A stretch of 64,000 nucleotides of DNA from JBJXHN01 sp046233135 (GTDB taxonomy: Bacteria > Pseudomonadota > Alphaproteobacteria > Rhodospirillales > Rhodospirillaceae): contig JBJXHN010000005.1 in the NCBI GenBank assembly GCA_046233135.1, positions 186,001 to 250,000 on the forward strand, in the 5' to 3' direction. Under the pieces are notes generated by a model. It had not been told where the DNA came from and searched no databases. It was given only the letters and a program-made list of their open reading frames with translations. The translations under genes were made by a program, and so were the position numbers. Below, in pieces: positions 55,920-64,000 of this stretch (its first letter is position 1; each line of letters begins with the position of its first letter).

Positions 55920-57352
55920 CGGCAGGCTCCTTCGGTGAAGCGGCGGCTGTCGATCAGATGGCCGGCCACCGCCGCTGCGGCAACCATCGCCGGGCTCATC
56001 AGGTGGGTGCGCCCCCCAGCACCCTGCCGGCCTTCGAAATTGCGGTTGGTGCTCGACGCGCACCGCTCGCCCGGGGCCAGCACATCGTCGTTCATCGCCA
56101 GACAAAGCGAACAGCCCGGCCGCCGCCATTCGAAGCCGGCGTCCAGGAACACCCGGTCGAGACCTTCCGCCTCTGCCTGCGCCCGCACGACACCGGAGCC
56201 CGGCACCACCATGGCCCGCAGGCCTGCGGCCACCCGCCGACCCCGCAAGACCGCCGCCGCCGCCCGCAGATCATCGATCCGCGCATTGGTGCAGGAACCG
56301 ATGAAGGCCCGGTCGATGGGCACGGAGGCCAGGGGGGTACCCGGGATCAGGTCCATATAGGCCAGGGCACGGGCGGCATCACGCCGTCGGTCCGGATCCG
56401 GATCGTCTGCCGGATCGGGTACCCGCCCGTCAATGGCCATCGCCTGGTCCGGACTGGTGCCCCAGGTGACCATGGGCGCGATGGCTGCACCGTCCAGGGA
56501 CCGTTCGGCGTCGTAAACCGCGTCCTCATCGCTGGCCAGGGTCCGCCAGAAGGCAGCCGCCCGATCCCACAGCGCCCCCTTCGGAGCACGCGGCCGGCCG
56601 GCAAGGTCAGCAAGAACCGTATCGTCAGGCGCGATCACGGCCCCCCGGGCTCCGGCCTCGACGGCCATATTGCACAGGGTCATGCGCCCCGCCATGCCCA
56701 GGGCGGACACCGCCGGACCGGCCCATTCCAAGGCGTAGCCGGTGGCGCCCCCCGCCCCCAGCCGGGCCACCGCCGCCATCACCAGATCCTTGGCCGACAC
56801 CCCGGTCCCCAGGCGCCCAGAGACCTGCATCCGCATGGTCCTCAGCCGCTGATAGGGCACGGACTGGGTGGCGAGATAATGTTCGATATCCGATGTTCCG
56901 ATTCCGAAACCCAAGGCTCCGAAAGCGCCATAGGTCGTGGTGTGGCTGTCTCCGGCGGCGATCACCATACCCGGCTGGACCAGCCCCAGTTCGGGCATCA
57001 CCACATGCTCGATCCCCTGCCGGGGATGGAGCACATCGAACAGCTCGATCCCGAAATCCCGGCAGTTCTCGGCGAAAGTGGCGGTCTGGATGGCCGCTCC
57101 GGCATCGGGCATGGCCGCCGTCCGGTCGGGCGCGGTGGGATTGACGTGATCGACGGTCCCCAGCGCCGCCCCCGGCCGCCAGACCGCTCGCCCCGTCGCC
57201 CGCAGGCCGCTGAAGGCCTGGGGCGAGGTGTATTCGTTCAGCACCGTGCGATCCACATAGAGCAGCACCCGCCGCCCCCCGGCATCCAGAGGACGGATGG
57301 TGTGGCTGTCGACGATCTTGTCATAAAGCGTGCGGCCCCGGGGTCGGGTCAT
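55916..57352 (-). CDS. leuC: 3-isopropylmalate dehydratase large subunit LeuC
   Basis: The 478-residue protein starts at ATG 57352, six bases after GGGAGG. Aconitase-family features are LYDKIVDSHTIR, AAGDSHTTTYGAFGALGFGI and the three cluster cysteines in FIGSCTNARIDDL and GCSLCLAMN. RNFEGRQG is present near the C-terminus. The set lacks leuB and leuA, and a dehalogenase-like gene follows. This may be a second, catabolic copy. Housekeeping leucine synthesis is the default reading. Confidence 0.92.
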   Translation of the reverse strand: MTRPRGRTLYDKIVDSHTIRPLDAGGRRVLLYVDRTVLNEYTSPQAFSGLRATGRAVWRPGAALGTVDHVNPTAPDRTAAMPDAGAAIQTATFAENCRDFGIELFDVLHPRQGIEHVVMPELGLVQPGMVIAAGDSHTTTYGAFGALGFGIGTSDIEHYLATQSVPYQRLRTMRMQVSGRLGTGVSAKDLVMAAVARLGAGGATGYALEWAGPAVSALGMAGRMTLCNMAVEAGARGAVIAPDDTVLADLAGRPRAPKGALWDRAAAFWRTLASDEDAVYDAERSLDGAAIAPMVTWGTSPDQAMAIDGRVPDPADDPDPDRRRDAARALAYMDLIPGTPLASVPIDRAFIGSCTNARIDDLRAAAAVLRGRRVAAGLRAMVVPGSGVVRAQAEAEGLDRVFLDAGFEWRRPGCSLCLAMNDDVLAPGERCASSTNRNFEGRQGAGGRTHLMSPAMVAAAAVAGHLIDSRRFTEGACR

Positions 57353-57462
57353 GGCCATCCTCCCTGGCTGGGAAACAAGGCCTCCACCATGCCCCCTCCG
57401 GCACCGCTTGGGGCATGCGTTGATCGCATCAATCGATGCGCCTCCCGCCGGCGGCCACCCGC

Positions 57463-58347
57463 CTATGTCCTGGCGGGTGCCGTCCCGATCTCGGCGACCA
57501 GCCAGTCCTCGAACAGGCGCATGGCCGTACTCGCCGGGCGCCCGGTCGGGCGGGTCAGCCAATAGCGGCCGGTGGTGATGCCGGCAGCGAAAGGGCGTAC
57601 CAGCCGTCCCGCCCGAATCGGCCGCTCGAACATTGCCACGGGCAGCAGCCCGACCCCCATCCCCGCCTCGGCGAGATCGGCCATGGCCACGGAGGAATCG
57701 AAAACGGGACCGTAAAGATCGGGACAGGGCACTCCGACAGCAGCAAACCAGGCCTCCCATTCATCCGCACGGTAGGAGCGGAACAAGGTGATCCGTCCAA
57801 GATCAGCCGGTGTCCGCAAGCCCTCCGCCAGCGCAGGCGCGCACAACGGCGCCAGCTGCGTCTCCTGCAACGGTATGGCGACAAGGCCGGGCCAGTTTCC
57901 GTCTCCGAAACGGATGGCCATCTGGACCCCTTCCTTCTGGATTTCCACCCGGTTGTTGTTCGTAAAGAGCCGCAGGCTGATGCCGGGATGGGCGGCTTCG
58001 AAGCTGTGCAGCCGTTCGACCAGCCAGCCCACGGCATAGGTGGTCACCACACCGATATGAAGCGTCTCGCGATAGCGCCCGCCCTCGAATCGGTCGAGCA
58101 TCCCACCAATCTCATCAAAAGCCCTGGTCAGCACCGGATGCAGGGCCACCCCCTCGTCGGTCAGGATGAGACCGGCCGAAGCGCGGACAAACAGGGAGAC
58201 CCCCAGCAGATCCTCCAACCGCTGGATCTGCTGGCTGACGGCGGCCTGAGTCACCCGCAGCTCGACCGCCGCGCGGGTAAAGCTGCCCTGGCGGGCGGCG
58301 ACCTCGAAGGCCCGCAGGCCGTTCAGGGGAAGGGCAGGACGGTCCAT
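57463..58347 (-). CDS. LysR-family regulator, AmpR-like
   Basis: The 294-residue protein starts at ATG 58347 (MDRPALPLNGLRAFEVAARQ). It resembles AmpR throughout: GSFTRAAVELRVTQAAVSQQ in the helix-turn-helix, LFVRASAGLILTDEGVALHP, and the effector segment IGVVTTYAVGWLVERLHSFE. It is divergent from a class A beta-lactamase with 123 bases between starts, the usual ampR-bla arrangement. AmpR proteins sense muropeptides from cell-wall recycling. A GTG at 58356 is an alternative start. Confidence 0.88.
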   Translation of the reverse strand: MDRPALPLNGLRAFEVAARQGSFTRAAVELRVTQAAVSQQIQRLEDLLGVSLFVRASAGLILTDEGVALHPVLTRAFDEIGGMLDRFEGGRYRETLHIGVVTTYAVGWLVERLHSFEAAHPGISLRLFTNNNRVEIQKEGVQMAIRFGDGNWPGLVAIPLQETQLAPLCAPALAEGLRTPADLGRITLFRSYRADEWEAWFAAVGVPCPDLYGPVFDSSVAMADLAEAGMGVGLLPVAMFERPIRAGRLVRPFAAGITTGRYWLTRPTGRPASTAMRLFEDWLVAEIGTAPART

Positions 58348-58359
58348 CGATATCACTTC

Positions 58360-58381
58360 ACCTTATGAGACGGGTTAAGGT
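58360..58381. promoter_or_regulatory. candidate AmpR-type operator
   Basis: ACCTTA (58360-58365) and TAAGGT (58376-58381) are perfect 6-base arms around ten bases, in the gap between the divergent LysR and beta-lactamase genes. The 22-base span and the TTA-N10-TAA core fit LysR binding sites. It lies 13 bases from the regulator start, which also suits autorepression. Confidence 0.6.
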
Positions 58382-58470
58382 TTGTCGTTTGCGGGGCGGA
58401 AAAGCGGCAGGTATAGAACGACCTCAGCCCACCAAGACAGTAGTCCCATTAGGTTTTCTGAGGAAGAATC

Positions 58471-59337
58471 ATGCGATTTTCCATTTCCGGCCTTCTTCGC
58501 GCTCCGCTCCTGCTGGCGGTGATGGCCGGGGCCGCCCATGCCGACACCGTGACCGATACCGCCCGCCGCCTCGAAGCCGATCTGGGCGGCCGGGTGGGTG
58601 TCCTTCTTGTCGAACGGGGTGCCGCCCCGGCCGTCGCCTTGCGGGCCGACGAGCGCTTTCCCATGGCGAGCACCTTCAAGGTCCTGCTGTGCGGCGCCGT
58701 GCTCTCGCGGATCGATGCGGGACAGGAACAGATGCACCGGGTCGTGCGCTATGGGGAAAAGGACCTGGTCCCCTATGCGCCGGTCACGGAAAAGCACACG
58801 GCCGACGGCATGGATATCGCCAGCCTGTGTGAGGCGGCGATCACCCTCAGCGACAATACGGCCGCCAACCTGCTGCTGGACACCGTCGGCGGGCCGGAGG
58901 GACTGACCGCCTTCCTGCGCCGGGTCGGCGATGCGGAAACGCGGCTGGACCGCCGGGAAACCGCATTGAACGAAGCCGCCCCCGGCGATCCGCGCGACAC
59001 CACGACCCCGGCTGCGATGCTCAAAACCCTCGATACGCTGCTGTTCGGCCCGGTCCTGACAGCGGAATCCCGCGCGCAGCTCCAGGCATGGATGGTGGCG
59101 GACAAGGTTGCTGATGGACTGATCCGGGCGCACCTGCCCCAGGGCTGGAAGATCGGCGACAAGACGGGCGCCGGCGGCCACGGGACACGCGGGATCGTCG
59201 CCGTCATCCAACCGCCGGACGGCTCAGCCTGGCTGACCGCGATCTACCTGACCGGCAACGACGCCGACATGGCCGCCCGCAATGCGGCCCTCGCGGAGAT
59301 CGGGGCGGCGATAATCAAGGAAATCGCCGCCCCCTGA
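58471..59337 (+). CDS. class A beta-lactamase
   Basis: The 288-residue protein has a signal peptide of about 24 residues (MAGAAHA, then DTV). All class A motifs are present: Ser67 in FPMASTFKVLL, SDN in ITLSDNTAAN, the omega-loop Glu in RRETALNEAAPGD and KTG in IGDKTGAGGHGTRG. The enzyme should be active in the periplasm. The N-terminal and omega-loop style is closest to the SHV/PSE-like serine penicillinases; spectrum cannot be deduced. The gene is divergent from the AmpR-like regulator, and TGAGGAAG precedes ATG 58471. Confidence 0.95.
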   Translation: MRFSISGLLRAPLLLAVMAGAAHADTVTDTARRLEADLGGRVGVLLVERGAAPAVALRADERFPMASTFKVLLCGAVLSRIDAGQEQMHRVVRYGEKDLVPYAPVTEKHTADGMDIASLCEAAITLSDNTAANLLLDTVGGPEGLTAFLRRVGDAETRLDRRETALNEAAPGDPRDTTTPAAMLKTLDTLLFGPVLTAESRAQLQAWMVADKVADGLIRAHLPQGWKIGDKTGAGGHGTRGIVAVIQPPDGSAWLTAIYLTGNDADMAARNAALAEIGAAIIKEIAAP

Positions 59338-59376
59338 GCTCGGAACACCCCATCGGACGGCCCGGTCGCGGGAAAA

Positions 59377-60576
59377 TCAAGGCCGTTCGAGAGCGATGGC
59401 CGTGGCCTCTCCGCCGCCGATGCACAGGGAGGCCACGCCCCGCCGGCCGCCGGCACGCTCCAGCGCATGCAGCAGGGTCACGATCAGCCGCGCGCCGGTG
59501 GCACCGATCGGGTGACCGAGCGCGCAAGCCCCGCCATGGACATTCAGCCGCTCACGGGGAATGCCCAGGTCCTTGGCCGCCGCCATGGCGACCACGGCAA
59601 AAGCCTCGTTCACCTCGAACAGGTCGACGCTGCCCACCGGCCAGTCCAGGGCATCGAGCAGACCGCGCATGGCGGGGATAGGGGCGGTGGTGTACCAGGC
59701 CGGGTCCTGGCTGTGGGTGGCATGGCCGCGAATCACCGCCCGCACCGGCAGTCCCAGGGCCTCGGCATGGGAGCGGCGGCAAAGGACCAGCGCCGCCGCG
59801 CCGTCCGCATTGGCCGAGGCACTGGCCGCCGTGATGGTGCCGTCTGCGCGAAAGGCGGGACGCAGGCCGGGGATCTTCTCCGGCGCCACCTTGCGGGGGT
59901 GTTCATCCTCGGCCACCGTCACCGGATGCCCCTTGGCCGGCACCTCCAGCGGCACGGTCTCCGCCACGAAAGCGTTCTCCTCCAAGGCCCGGCGGGCACG
60001 GGAGAGCGTTTCGATAGCGTATTCGTCCTGGTCGGCGCGGGTGAAGCCATAGGCCTCGACGGCCGCTTCCCCGAAATCGCCCATGGGCCGGCCCCGCTCG
60101 TAGGCGTCTTCCAGCCCGTCCAGCATCATGTGGTCGAAGACCTCCCCATGACCGACACGGTAGCCGGCCCGAGCCTTGGCGAGCAGATAGGGGGCGTTGG
60201 ACATGGATTCCATGCCCCCGGCCACCACCAGCCGGGCGGACCCGGCGATCAACAGATCATGGGCCAGCATGGCGGCTTTCATGCCCGATCCGCAGACCTT
60301 GTTCACCGTCGTCGCCCCCACCGCATCGGGCAAACCGGCCTTGCGCAGGGCCTGGCGCGCCGGCGCCTGTCCCTGGCCGGCGGGCAGAACACAGCCCAGC
60401 AGGCCTTCGTCCACCGCGTCCGGCGGCAGATCGACCCGGGCCAGGGCCGCGTGGACCGCCGCCGCGCCGAGGTCCGGGGCAGACAGGGGCGCAAGGGCTC
60501 CCTGAAACCGCCCGAGAGGCGTTCGGACAGCCGAAACGATCACGACGGGATCGGCGGGGGAAGTGACGGGGGGCAT
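59377..60576 (-). CDS. thiolase (acetyl-CoA C-acyltransferase)
   Basis: The 399-residue protein has the thiolase core: the nucleophile Cys in NKVCGSGMKAAML near residue 95, the HNE-type segment VNEAFAVVAMA, the His in NVHGGACALGHPIGATGARL and the final Cys in ASLCIGGGEATA. GGGEA instead of GGGMG is a small variant. It joins or splits acyl-CoA units, in PHA synthesis or fatty acid and short-chain acid degradation. A TetR gene is divergent across a palindromic region, so it is probably substrate-inducible. Confidence 0.93.
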   Translation of the reverse strand: MPPVTSPADPVVIVSAVRTPLGRFQGALAPLSAPDLGAAAVHAALARVDLPPDAVDEGLLGCVLPAGQGQAPARQALRKAGLPDAVGATTVNKVCGSGMKAAMLAHDLLIAGSARLVVAGGMESMSNAPYLLAKARAGYRVGHGEVFDHMMLDGLEDAYERGRPMGDFGEAAVEAYGFTRADQDEYAIETLSRARRALEENAFVAETVPLEVPAKGHPVTVAEDEHPRKVAPEKIPGLRPAFRADGTITAASASANADGAAALVLCRRSHAEALGLPVRAVIRGHATHSQDPAWYTTAPIPAMRGLLDALDWPVGSVDLFEVNEAFAVVAMAAAKDLGIPRERLNVHGGACALGHPIGATGARLIVTLLHALERAGGRRGVASLCIGGGEATAIALERP

Positions 60577-60610
60577 GGGCGGCTCCTCTCTTCTGGTGCA
60601 CCCGGACGGG

Positions 60611-60662
60611 CGTTATATGATGATCATCATGTTTGCTTAAAGATGATCAGCGTCATATAACG
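60611..60662. promoter_or_regulatory. nested palindromic operator region between thiolase and TetR
   Basis: CGTTATATGA (60611-60620) and TCATATAACG (60653-60662) are perfect inverted 10-mers 32 bases apart. Inside, TGATCATC (60621-60628) pairs with GATGATCA (60642-60649). ATGATGATCATCAT (60617-60630) is itself a perfect 14-base palindrome. The site lies 38 bases from the TetR start and 35 from the thiolase start. Confidence 0.75.
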
Positions 60663-60699
60663 AGTCAACGTCTTTTGATCGGCGGGAAGGGAGGCGGGG

Positions 60700-61287
60700 A
60701 TGAAAGTCAGCCGGGAGCAGGCCGCCCGGAACCGCGTCCAGATCCTGGAGGCGGCGGGGAAACTGTTTCGGGAGCGCGGGATCGATGCGGTGACGGTGGC
60801 CGAGGTGATGAAAGCCGCCGGCCTGACCCATGGCGGCTTCTACGGCCATTTCGCCAGCAAGGCCGACCTGGCCGCCCGCGCCTGCGCCAGCGTCGCAGAG
60901 GGCCAGCCGGACACCTGGTCGGCGGTGATGGACGGCGCGGACAACCGCCCGCTGTCGGCACTGATGGCGCTGTACCTCTCTGAAGCACACCGCGACCATC
61001 CGGCGCAGGGTTGCCTGTACCCCGCCCTGGCCGGAGAGGCGGCTCGGATGGATGATCCCGCCCTTTCCCACGCCTTTGCCGAGGGGCTGACACCGCTGAT
61101 CGACCTGCTGGCCGAGGCGGCCTGCCGGGAAGAGGGCCGGGAAGAGGGCCGGAACGCGGCGATGGCCCGGCTGTGCGCCATGGTCGGCGCGCTGGTGCTG
61201 GCCCGGGCAACGCGGCAGGGGGATTCGGCGCTGTCGGGTGCCCTGCTGGCGGCGGTGCGGGCGGAGATGGGCGTGCGCAAACCGTAA
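60700..61287 (+). CDS. TetR-family transcriptional regulator
   Basis: The 195-residue protein starts at ATG 60700 behind GGAAGGGAGG. The helix-turn-helix is at residues 14-58 (GIDAVTVAEVMKAAGLTHGG, then FYGHFASKADLAARAC). LTHGGFYGHFASK is typical of the AcrR/NemR group. It probably represses itself and the thiolase. An ABC exporter gene follows 91 bases later and may be part of the same unit. Confidence 0.92.
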   Translation: MKVSREQAARNRVQILEAAGKLFRERGIDAVTVAEVMKAAGLTHGGFYGHFASKADLAARACASVAEGQPDTWSAVMDGADNRPLSALMALYLSEAHRDHPAQGCLYPALAGEAARMDDPALSHAFAEGLTPLIDLLAEAACREEGREEGRNAAMARLCAMVGALVLARATRQGDSALSGALLAAVRAEMGVRKP

Positions 61288-61378
61288 CGAGGCCGCGCTC
61301 AAAACGACCATTGCCTTCCCGGCGGACGCGGGGCAATGGTGGGGCGGTTCCCCGTTCCCAACCCGAGGAGGCCCCCCT

Positions 61379-63172
61379 TTGGCCGCGCCCCAGTTCGTGC
61401 CCTATGCGACCCTGATGCCCGGGGGCGTGACCGCCTCGCCGTGGGCATTCCTGTGGACTTTCGTGCGACAGCGCTTCCTTGGCCGCATGGTGCTTCTGAA
61501 CCTGACGGCGGCCGGCGGCATTGCCGTCATGGGCATGGAGCCGGTGGCCCTGCGCGCCCTGGTGGACGGCCTGTCGCGGGGAGAGGGCTGGGACGGCAGC
61601 GTGCTGACCTGGTTCCTGATCATGGGCGGGTTGTGGGTCGTTTCGGCCCTGTTCAACCGCGCGCGGGAAATCGTGGAGCTGTATACGGCACCGATTCTGC
61701 GGTTCGAGATCCAGACCCTGCTGTTTTCCTATCTGGCCGACCAGTCGCCGCGCTACTTCCAGGACAACATGGCGGGCAACCTGGGCCAGAAGATCAAGCA
61801 GGCGGGGCAGGCGGCGACCCAGATCCTGGGTATCCTGTGCAACGACATCATCCGCATTCTGGTGATCCTGACCATCGCCATCACCCTGCTCTACAGCGCC
61901 CAGCCGCTGTTCGCGGTGCTGCTGGTGGGCTGGTCGGCGGCGCAACTGGCGATCTCTGTTCTGCTGTCGAAACGCTGCTTGCGCCTGTCCCACCGCTTTT
62001 CGGAGGAGGTGGCGTTCTCCACCGGTCGTCTGGTGGACGTGATCGCCAATATCGAGGTGATGCGCGCCTTCGCCCGCAAGGGCCACGAAAGCGCGCTGCT
62101 AACCGACGCCCTGACCGGAGAGGTGACCACCTCCAAGCAGCTGCGCTGGTACCTGACCAAGATGTGGTTCGTGCTGTTCAACGCCCTGCTGGCCTTTCAG
62201 ATCGCCCTGCTGGGGATCGCCCTGCGCGAGGCGCTGAACGGCCAGATGACCGTGGGGGACTTCGCCATGGTCTTTTCGCTGGCCACTCTGGTGGGGGCGA
62301 ATGTGTTCAACCTGTCGACCCAGATGCTGAATTTCTTCGAGCAGCTGGGAATCCTGTCCGGCGCTCTGGCCCTGGTTTCCCACCCCCACGAAGTCACCGA
62401 CCGGCCCGACGCCCCGGCGCTGGCGCCTCGGGGTGGGGCCATCGCCTTCCGGGACGTGGGTTTCGCCCATGGGGACGGCACGGTGGTGTTCGACGGCCTG
62501 AGCCTGACCATCCCCGCCGGCCAGCGCGTCGCCCTGGTGGGGCCGTCCGGAGCGGGCAAAAGCACGCTGATCAAGCTGTTACGACGCCAATACGACCCCC
62601 AGGCTGGCGCGGTTCTGATTGACGATCAGGCCATCCATCTGGTGACGCAGGAGTCCCTGAACGCGGCGATTGCCGAGGTGCCGCAGACCCCGGGCCTGTT
62701 CCACCGCACCATCCGCGAGAACATCGCCTACGCCCGTCCCGGCGCCGACGCGGCAGCGGTGGAGGACGCAGCCCGCAAGGCCCATTGCCACGATTTTATC
62801 CTCCGCCGCCCCCAGGGGTACGAGGCAGTGGTGGGCGAACAGGGTATCCGCCTGTCGGGGGGAGAGAAGCAACGGATCGCCATCGCCCGAGCCTTCCTGA
62901 AGGACGCCCCGGTGCTGGTGCTGGACGAGGCGACCTCGGCCCTGGATTCGGAAACGGAGCATCAGATCCAGACCGCGCTGCTGGATCTGGTGGAGGGCCG
63001 GACGGTGATCGCCATCGCCCACCGCCTGTCGACCATCACCCACATGGACCGCATCCTCTACATGGAACAGGGCCGCATCCTGGAGGAAGGCACCCACGCG
63101 GACCTGCTGGCCCGGGACGGCCGGTACGCCAAGCTGTGGCGGCGGCAGGTGGGCGGGTTCTTGCCGGAGTGA
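61379..63172 (+). CDS. ABC transporter, fused permease and ATPase (exporter type)
   Basis: The product has about 597 residues from TTG 61379, with GAGGAGG seven bases upstream; ATG 61412 is an alternative. Residues 25-330 carry six membrane helices with the exporter motif RYFQDNMAGNLGQKIKQAGQ. The ATPase domain follows: Walker A GPSGAGKSTLIKLLRRQY, signature LSGGEKQRIAIARAFL, Walker B VLVLDEATSALD and switch His in IAIAHRLSTI. It works as a homodimer or with a partner. Lipid A, peptide and drug exporters share this architecture, so substrate is open. Confidence 0.92.
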   Translation: MAAPQFVPYATLMPGGVTASPWAFLWTFVRQRFLGRMVLLNLTAAGGIAVMGMEPVALRALVDGLSRGEGWDGSVLTWFLIMGGLWVVSALFNRAREIVELYTAPILRFEIQTLLFSYLADQSPRYFQDNMAGNLGQKIKQAGQAATQILGILCNDIIRILVILTIAITLLYSAQPLFAVLLVGWSAAQLAISVLLSKRCLRLSHRFSEEVAFSTGRLVDVIANIEVMRAFARKGHESALLTDALTGEVTTSKQLRWYLTKMWFVLFNALLAFQIALLGIALREALNGQMTVGDFAMVFSLATLVGANVFNLSTQMLNFFEQLGILSGALALVSHPHEVTDRPDAPALAPRGGAIAFRDVGFAHGDGTVVFDGLSLTIPAGQRVALVGPSGAGKSTLIKLLRRQYDPQAGAVLIDDQAIHLVTQESLNAAIAEVPQTPGLFHRTIRENIAYARPGADAAAVEDAARKAHCHDFILRRPQGYEAVVGEQGIRLSGGEKQRIAIARAFLKDAPVLVLDEATSALDSETEHQIQTALLDLVEGRTVIAIAHRLSTITHMDRILYMEQGRILEEGTHADLLARDGRYAKLWRRQVGGFLPE

Positions 63173-63185
63173 GACCCGTCGGAAA

Positions 63186-63965
63186 TTATCGGGTTCCGGT
63201 TCCCGGAATTCCGAAGGCCTCTTCCGCTTCGGGCGCCGACAATATCCGGCGTGCCGAATGACCAACCCCGGGTGCTTCAACCAGAACCCAGGGAAACACC
63301 AGGCTGTGCTTTGCGACGGCCTCACGGACCGCATCGAACAGGGCGCGGCCGCACGCCAGTCGGTTGGCGCCCTGCTCCACCCCCTCCGACCCCTGGTAGA
63401 GGTTTTCCGTCCCCGTATCCGCCACCCCCAGGTACAGTATTACCGTCCGGCCAATGTAGGCGCGTATCAGGACCTTCGCCTCGGCTGGCGGGAGCCCGCC
63501 GAAACCAAATGGCACAGGCGCGTCCATGGTCGGAAAAACATAGGTGGAGGCGTTGGAGAGCACCACCCGCACATTCGGCCCGACGGCCCCGAATGCGGCC
63601 ACGCAGGCGGTGAATTGGGCGCCGCCGGAATGGCCGAACAAAACGACCGGTAAGAGCGCGTCCTCATCCCCTGCGGCTTTCCTGCTCCAGGCGAGAGGCG
63701 GACCGACATGGAACACGGTCCATTCCGCAGCGGGACGCAGACCCGCTTCATCCGCGACTCCGCCGCCGTCATAGCGCCAGAGTGAGAAACGCTCCGCGTC
63801 AAACCGGGGCGCGACGGTAAAGAAGCAACGCGCTTCGGCCCGGGGCCGGGCGTGATCCCGATAGTCAGCGGCGTTGCGGCTCATGCCATGGAAAACAAGA
63901 GCGATGTCCGAGAGCCCGCAGTCCGGCGGCCGATAGGTGAAGACCGTCACATCACAGTCAGGCAT
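63186..63965 (-). CDS. alpha/beta hydrolase (esterase/depolymerase-like)
   Basis: The 259-residue protein starts at ATG 63965. The nucleophile elbow is VVLFGHSGGAQFTACVA near residue 112. The oxyanion region is IALVFHGMSRNAADYRDHAR, and the catalytic His lies in APGVGHSARRIL near 235. There is no signal peptide, so it is cytoplasmic. Such proteins are close to PHB-depolymerase-like or LpqC-like esterases. It is convergent with the ABC exporter, 13 bases apart. With a thiolase nearby a link to polyhydroxyalkanoate turnover is possible but weak. Confidence 0.8.
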   Translation of the reverse strand: MPDCDVTVFTYRPPDCGLSDIALVFHGMSRNAADYRDHARPRAEARCFFTVAPRFDAERFSLWRYDGGGVADEAGLRPAAEWTVFHVGPPLAWSRKAAGDEDALLPVVLFGHSGGAQFTACVAAFGAVGPNVRVVLSNASTYVFPTMDAPVPFGFGGLPPAEAKVLIRAYIGRTVILYLGVADTGTENLYQGSEGVEQGANRLACGRALFDAVREAVAKHSLVFPWVLVEAPGVGHSARRILSAPEAEEAFGIPGTGTR

Positions 63966-64000
63966 TGAAGAGAAGTCGCTTTCTCCGAATCCGGAGAGCG

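Noticed and set aside
55958..57565. Plus-strand open frame of 535 codons
   Set aside because: It is antisense to leuC with its complete aconitase motifs.
60707..62086. Minus-strand open frame of 459 codons
   Set aside because: It is antisense to the TetR gene and the ABC exporter and has no recognisable domain.

Overview
The window is a GC-rich chromosomal segment of an alphaproteobacterium, most likely from the Rhodospirillales or a neighbouring order. Three things point there: the aerobic CobN/CobO corrin pathway, a complete single-strand ccmABCDEFGHI block followed by ftsK, and the general style of the proteins. I see no phage, plasmid backbone, CRISPR array, rRNA or intact insertion sequence. 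The assignment rests on gene content only.

Layout. 1-3.2 kb: a truncated SYLF-domain gene, then a methyltransferase and glycosyltransferase pair. 3.3-9.5 kb: lepA, cobN and cobO in one direction. 9.7-18.9 kb: two LysR regulators joined by a GTGA overlap, divergent from a branched-chain-type ABC importer (livMHGF plus binding protein), an amidase and an AEC permease. 18.9-20.6 kb: a TetR/SMR efflux pair divergent from a DUF4336 gene across a perfect operator. 20.8-28.9 kb: an EF-hand protein, a GST, a small membrane protein with an M48 protease, an HtrA-type protease, a MITE-like repeat, two unrecognised genes and mtgA. 28.9-31.9 kb: an accessory stretch with a duplicated Cys-motif secreted protein, a periplasmic binding protein and two proteins I cannot place.

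32-42.8 kb: the cytochrome c maturation block (read ccmA to ccmI on the minus strand) behind ftsK. 42.8-49.2 kb: a DapC-like aminotransferase divergent from a UbiH-type hydroxylase; an ArsR/SRPBCC pair with a large palindrome abutting the ArsR start codon; a ClpP homologue; and a housekeeping run of thioredoxin, LON-domain, Trm112 and DUF971 genes. 49.5-49.75 kb: two identical tRNA-Gly(GCC) genes separated by a terminator. 49.9-53.5 kb: an MFS transporter and a strikingly AT-rich multi-pass membrane protein that looks acquired. 53.5-59.3 kb: a LysR gene tail-to-tail with leuC-leuD-dehalogenase-like hydrolase, then an AmpR-like regulator divergent from a class A beta-lactamase. 59.4-64 kb: a thiolase divergent from a TetR gene across nested palindromes, an ABC exporter and an alpha/beta hydrolase.

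The best candidates for undescribed biology are the two-gene unknown cassette at 30.3-31.9 kb with its promoter palindrome, the ArsR palindrome that touches a start codon, the TetR/SMR/DUF4336 divergon, and the unknown gene pair at 26.1-28.1 kb.
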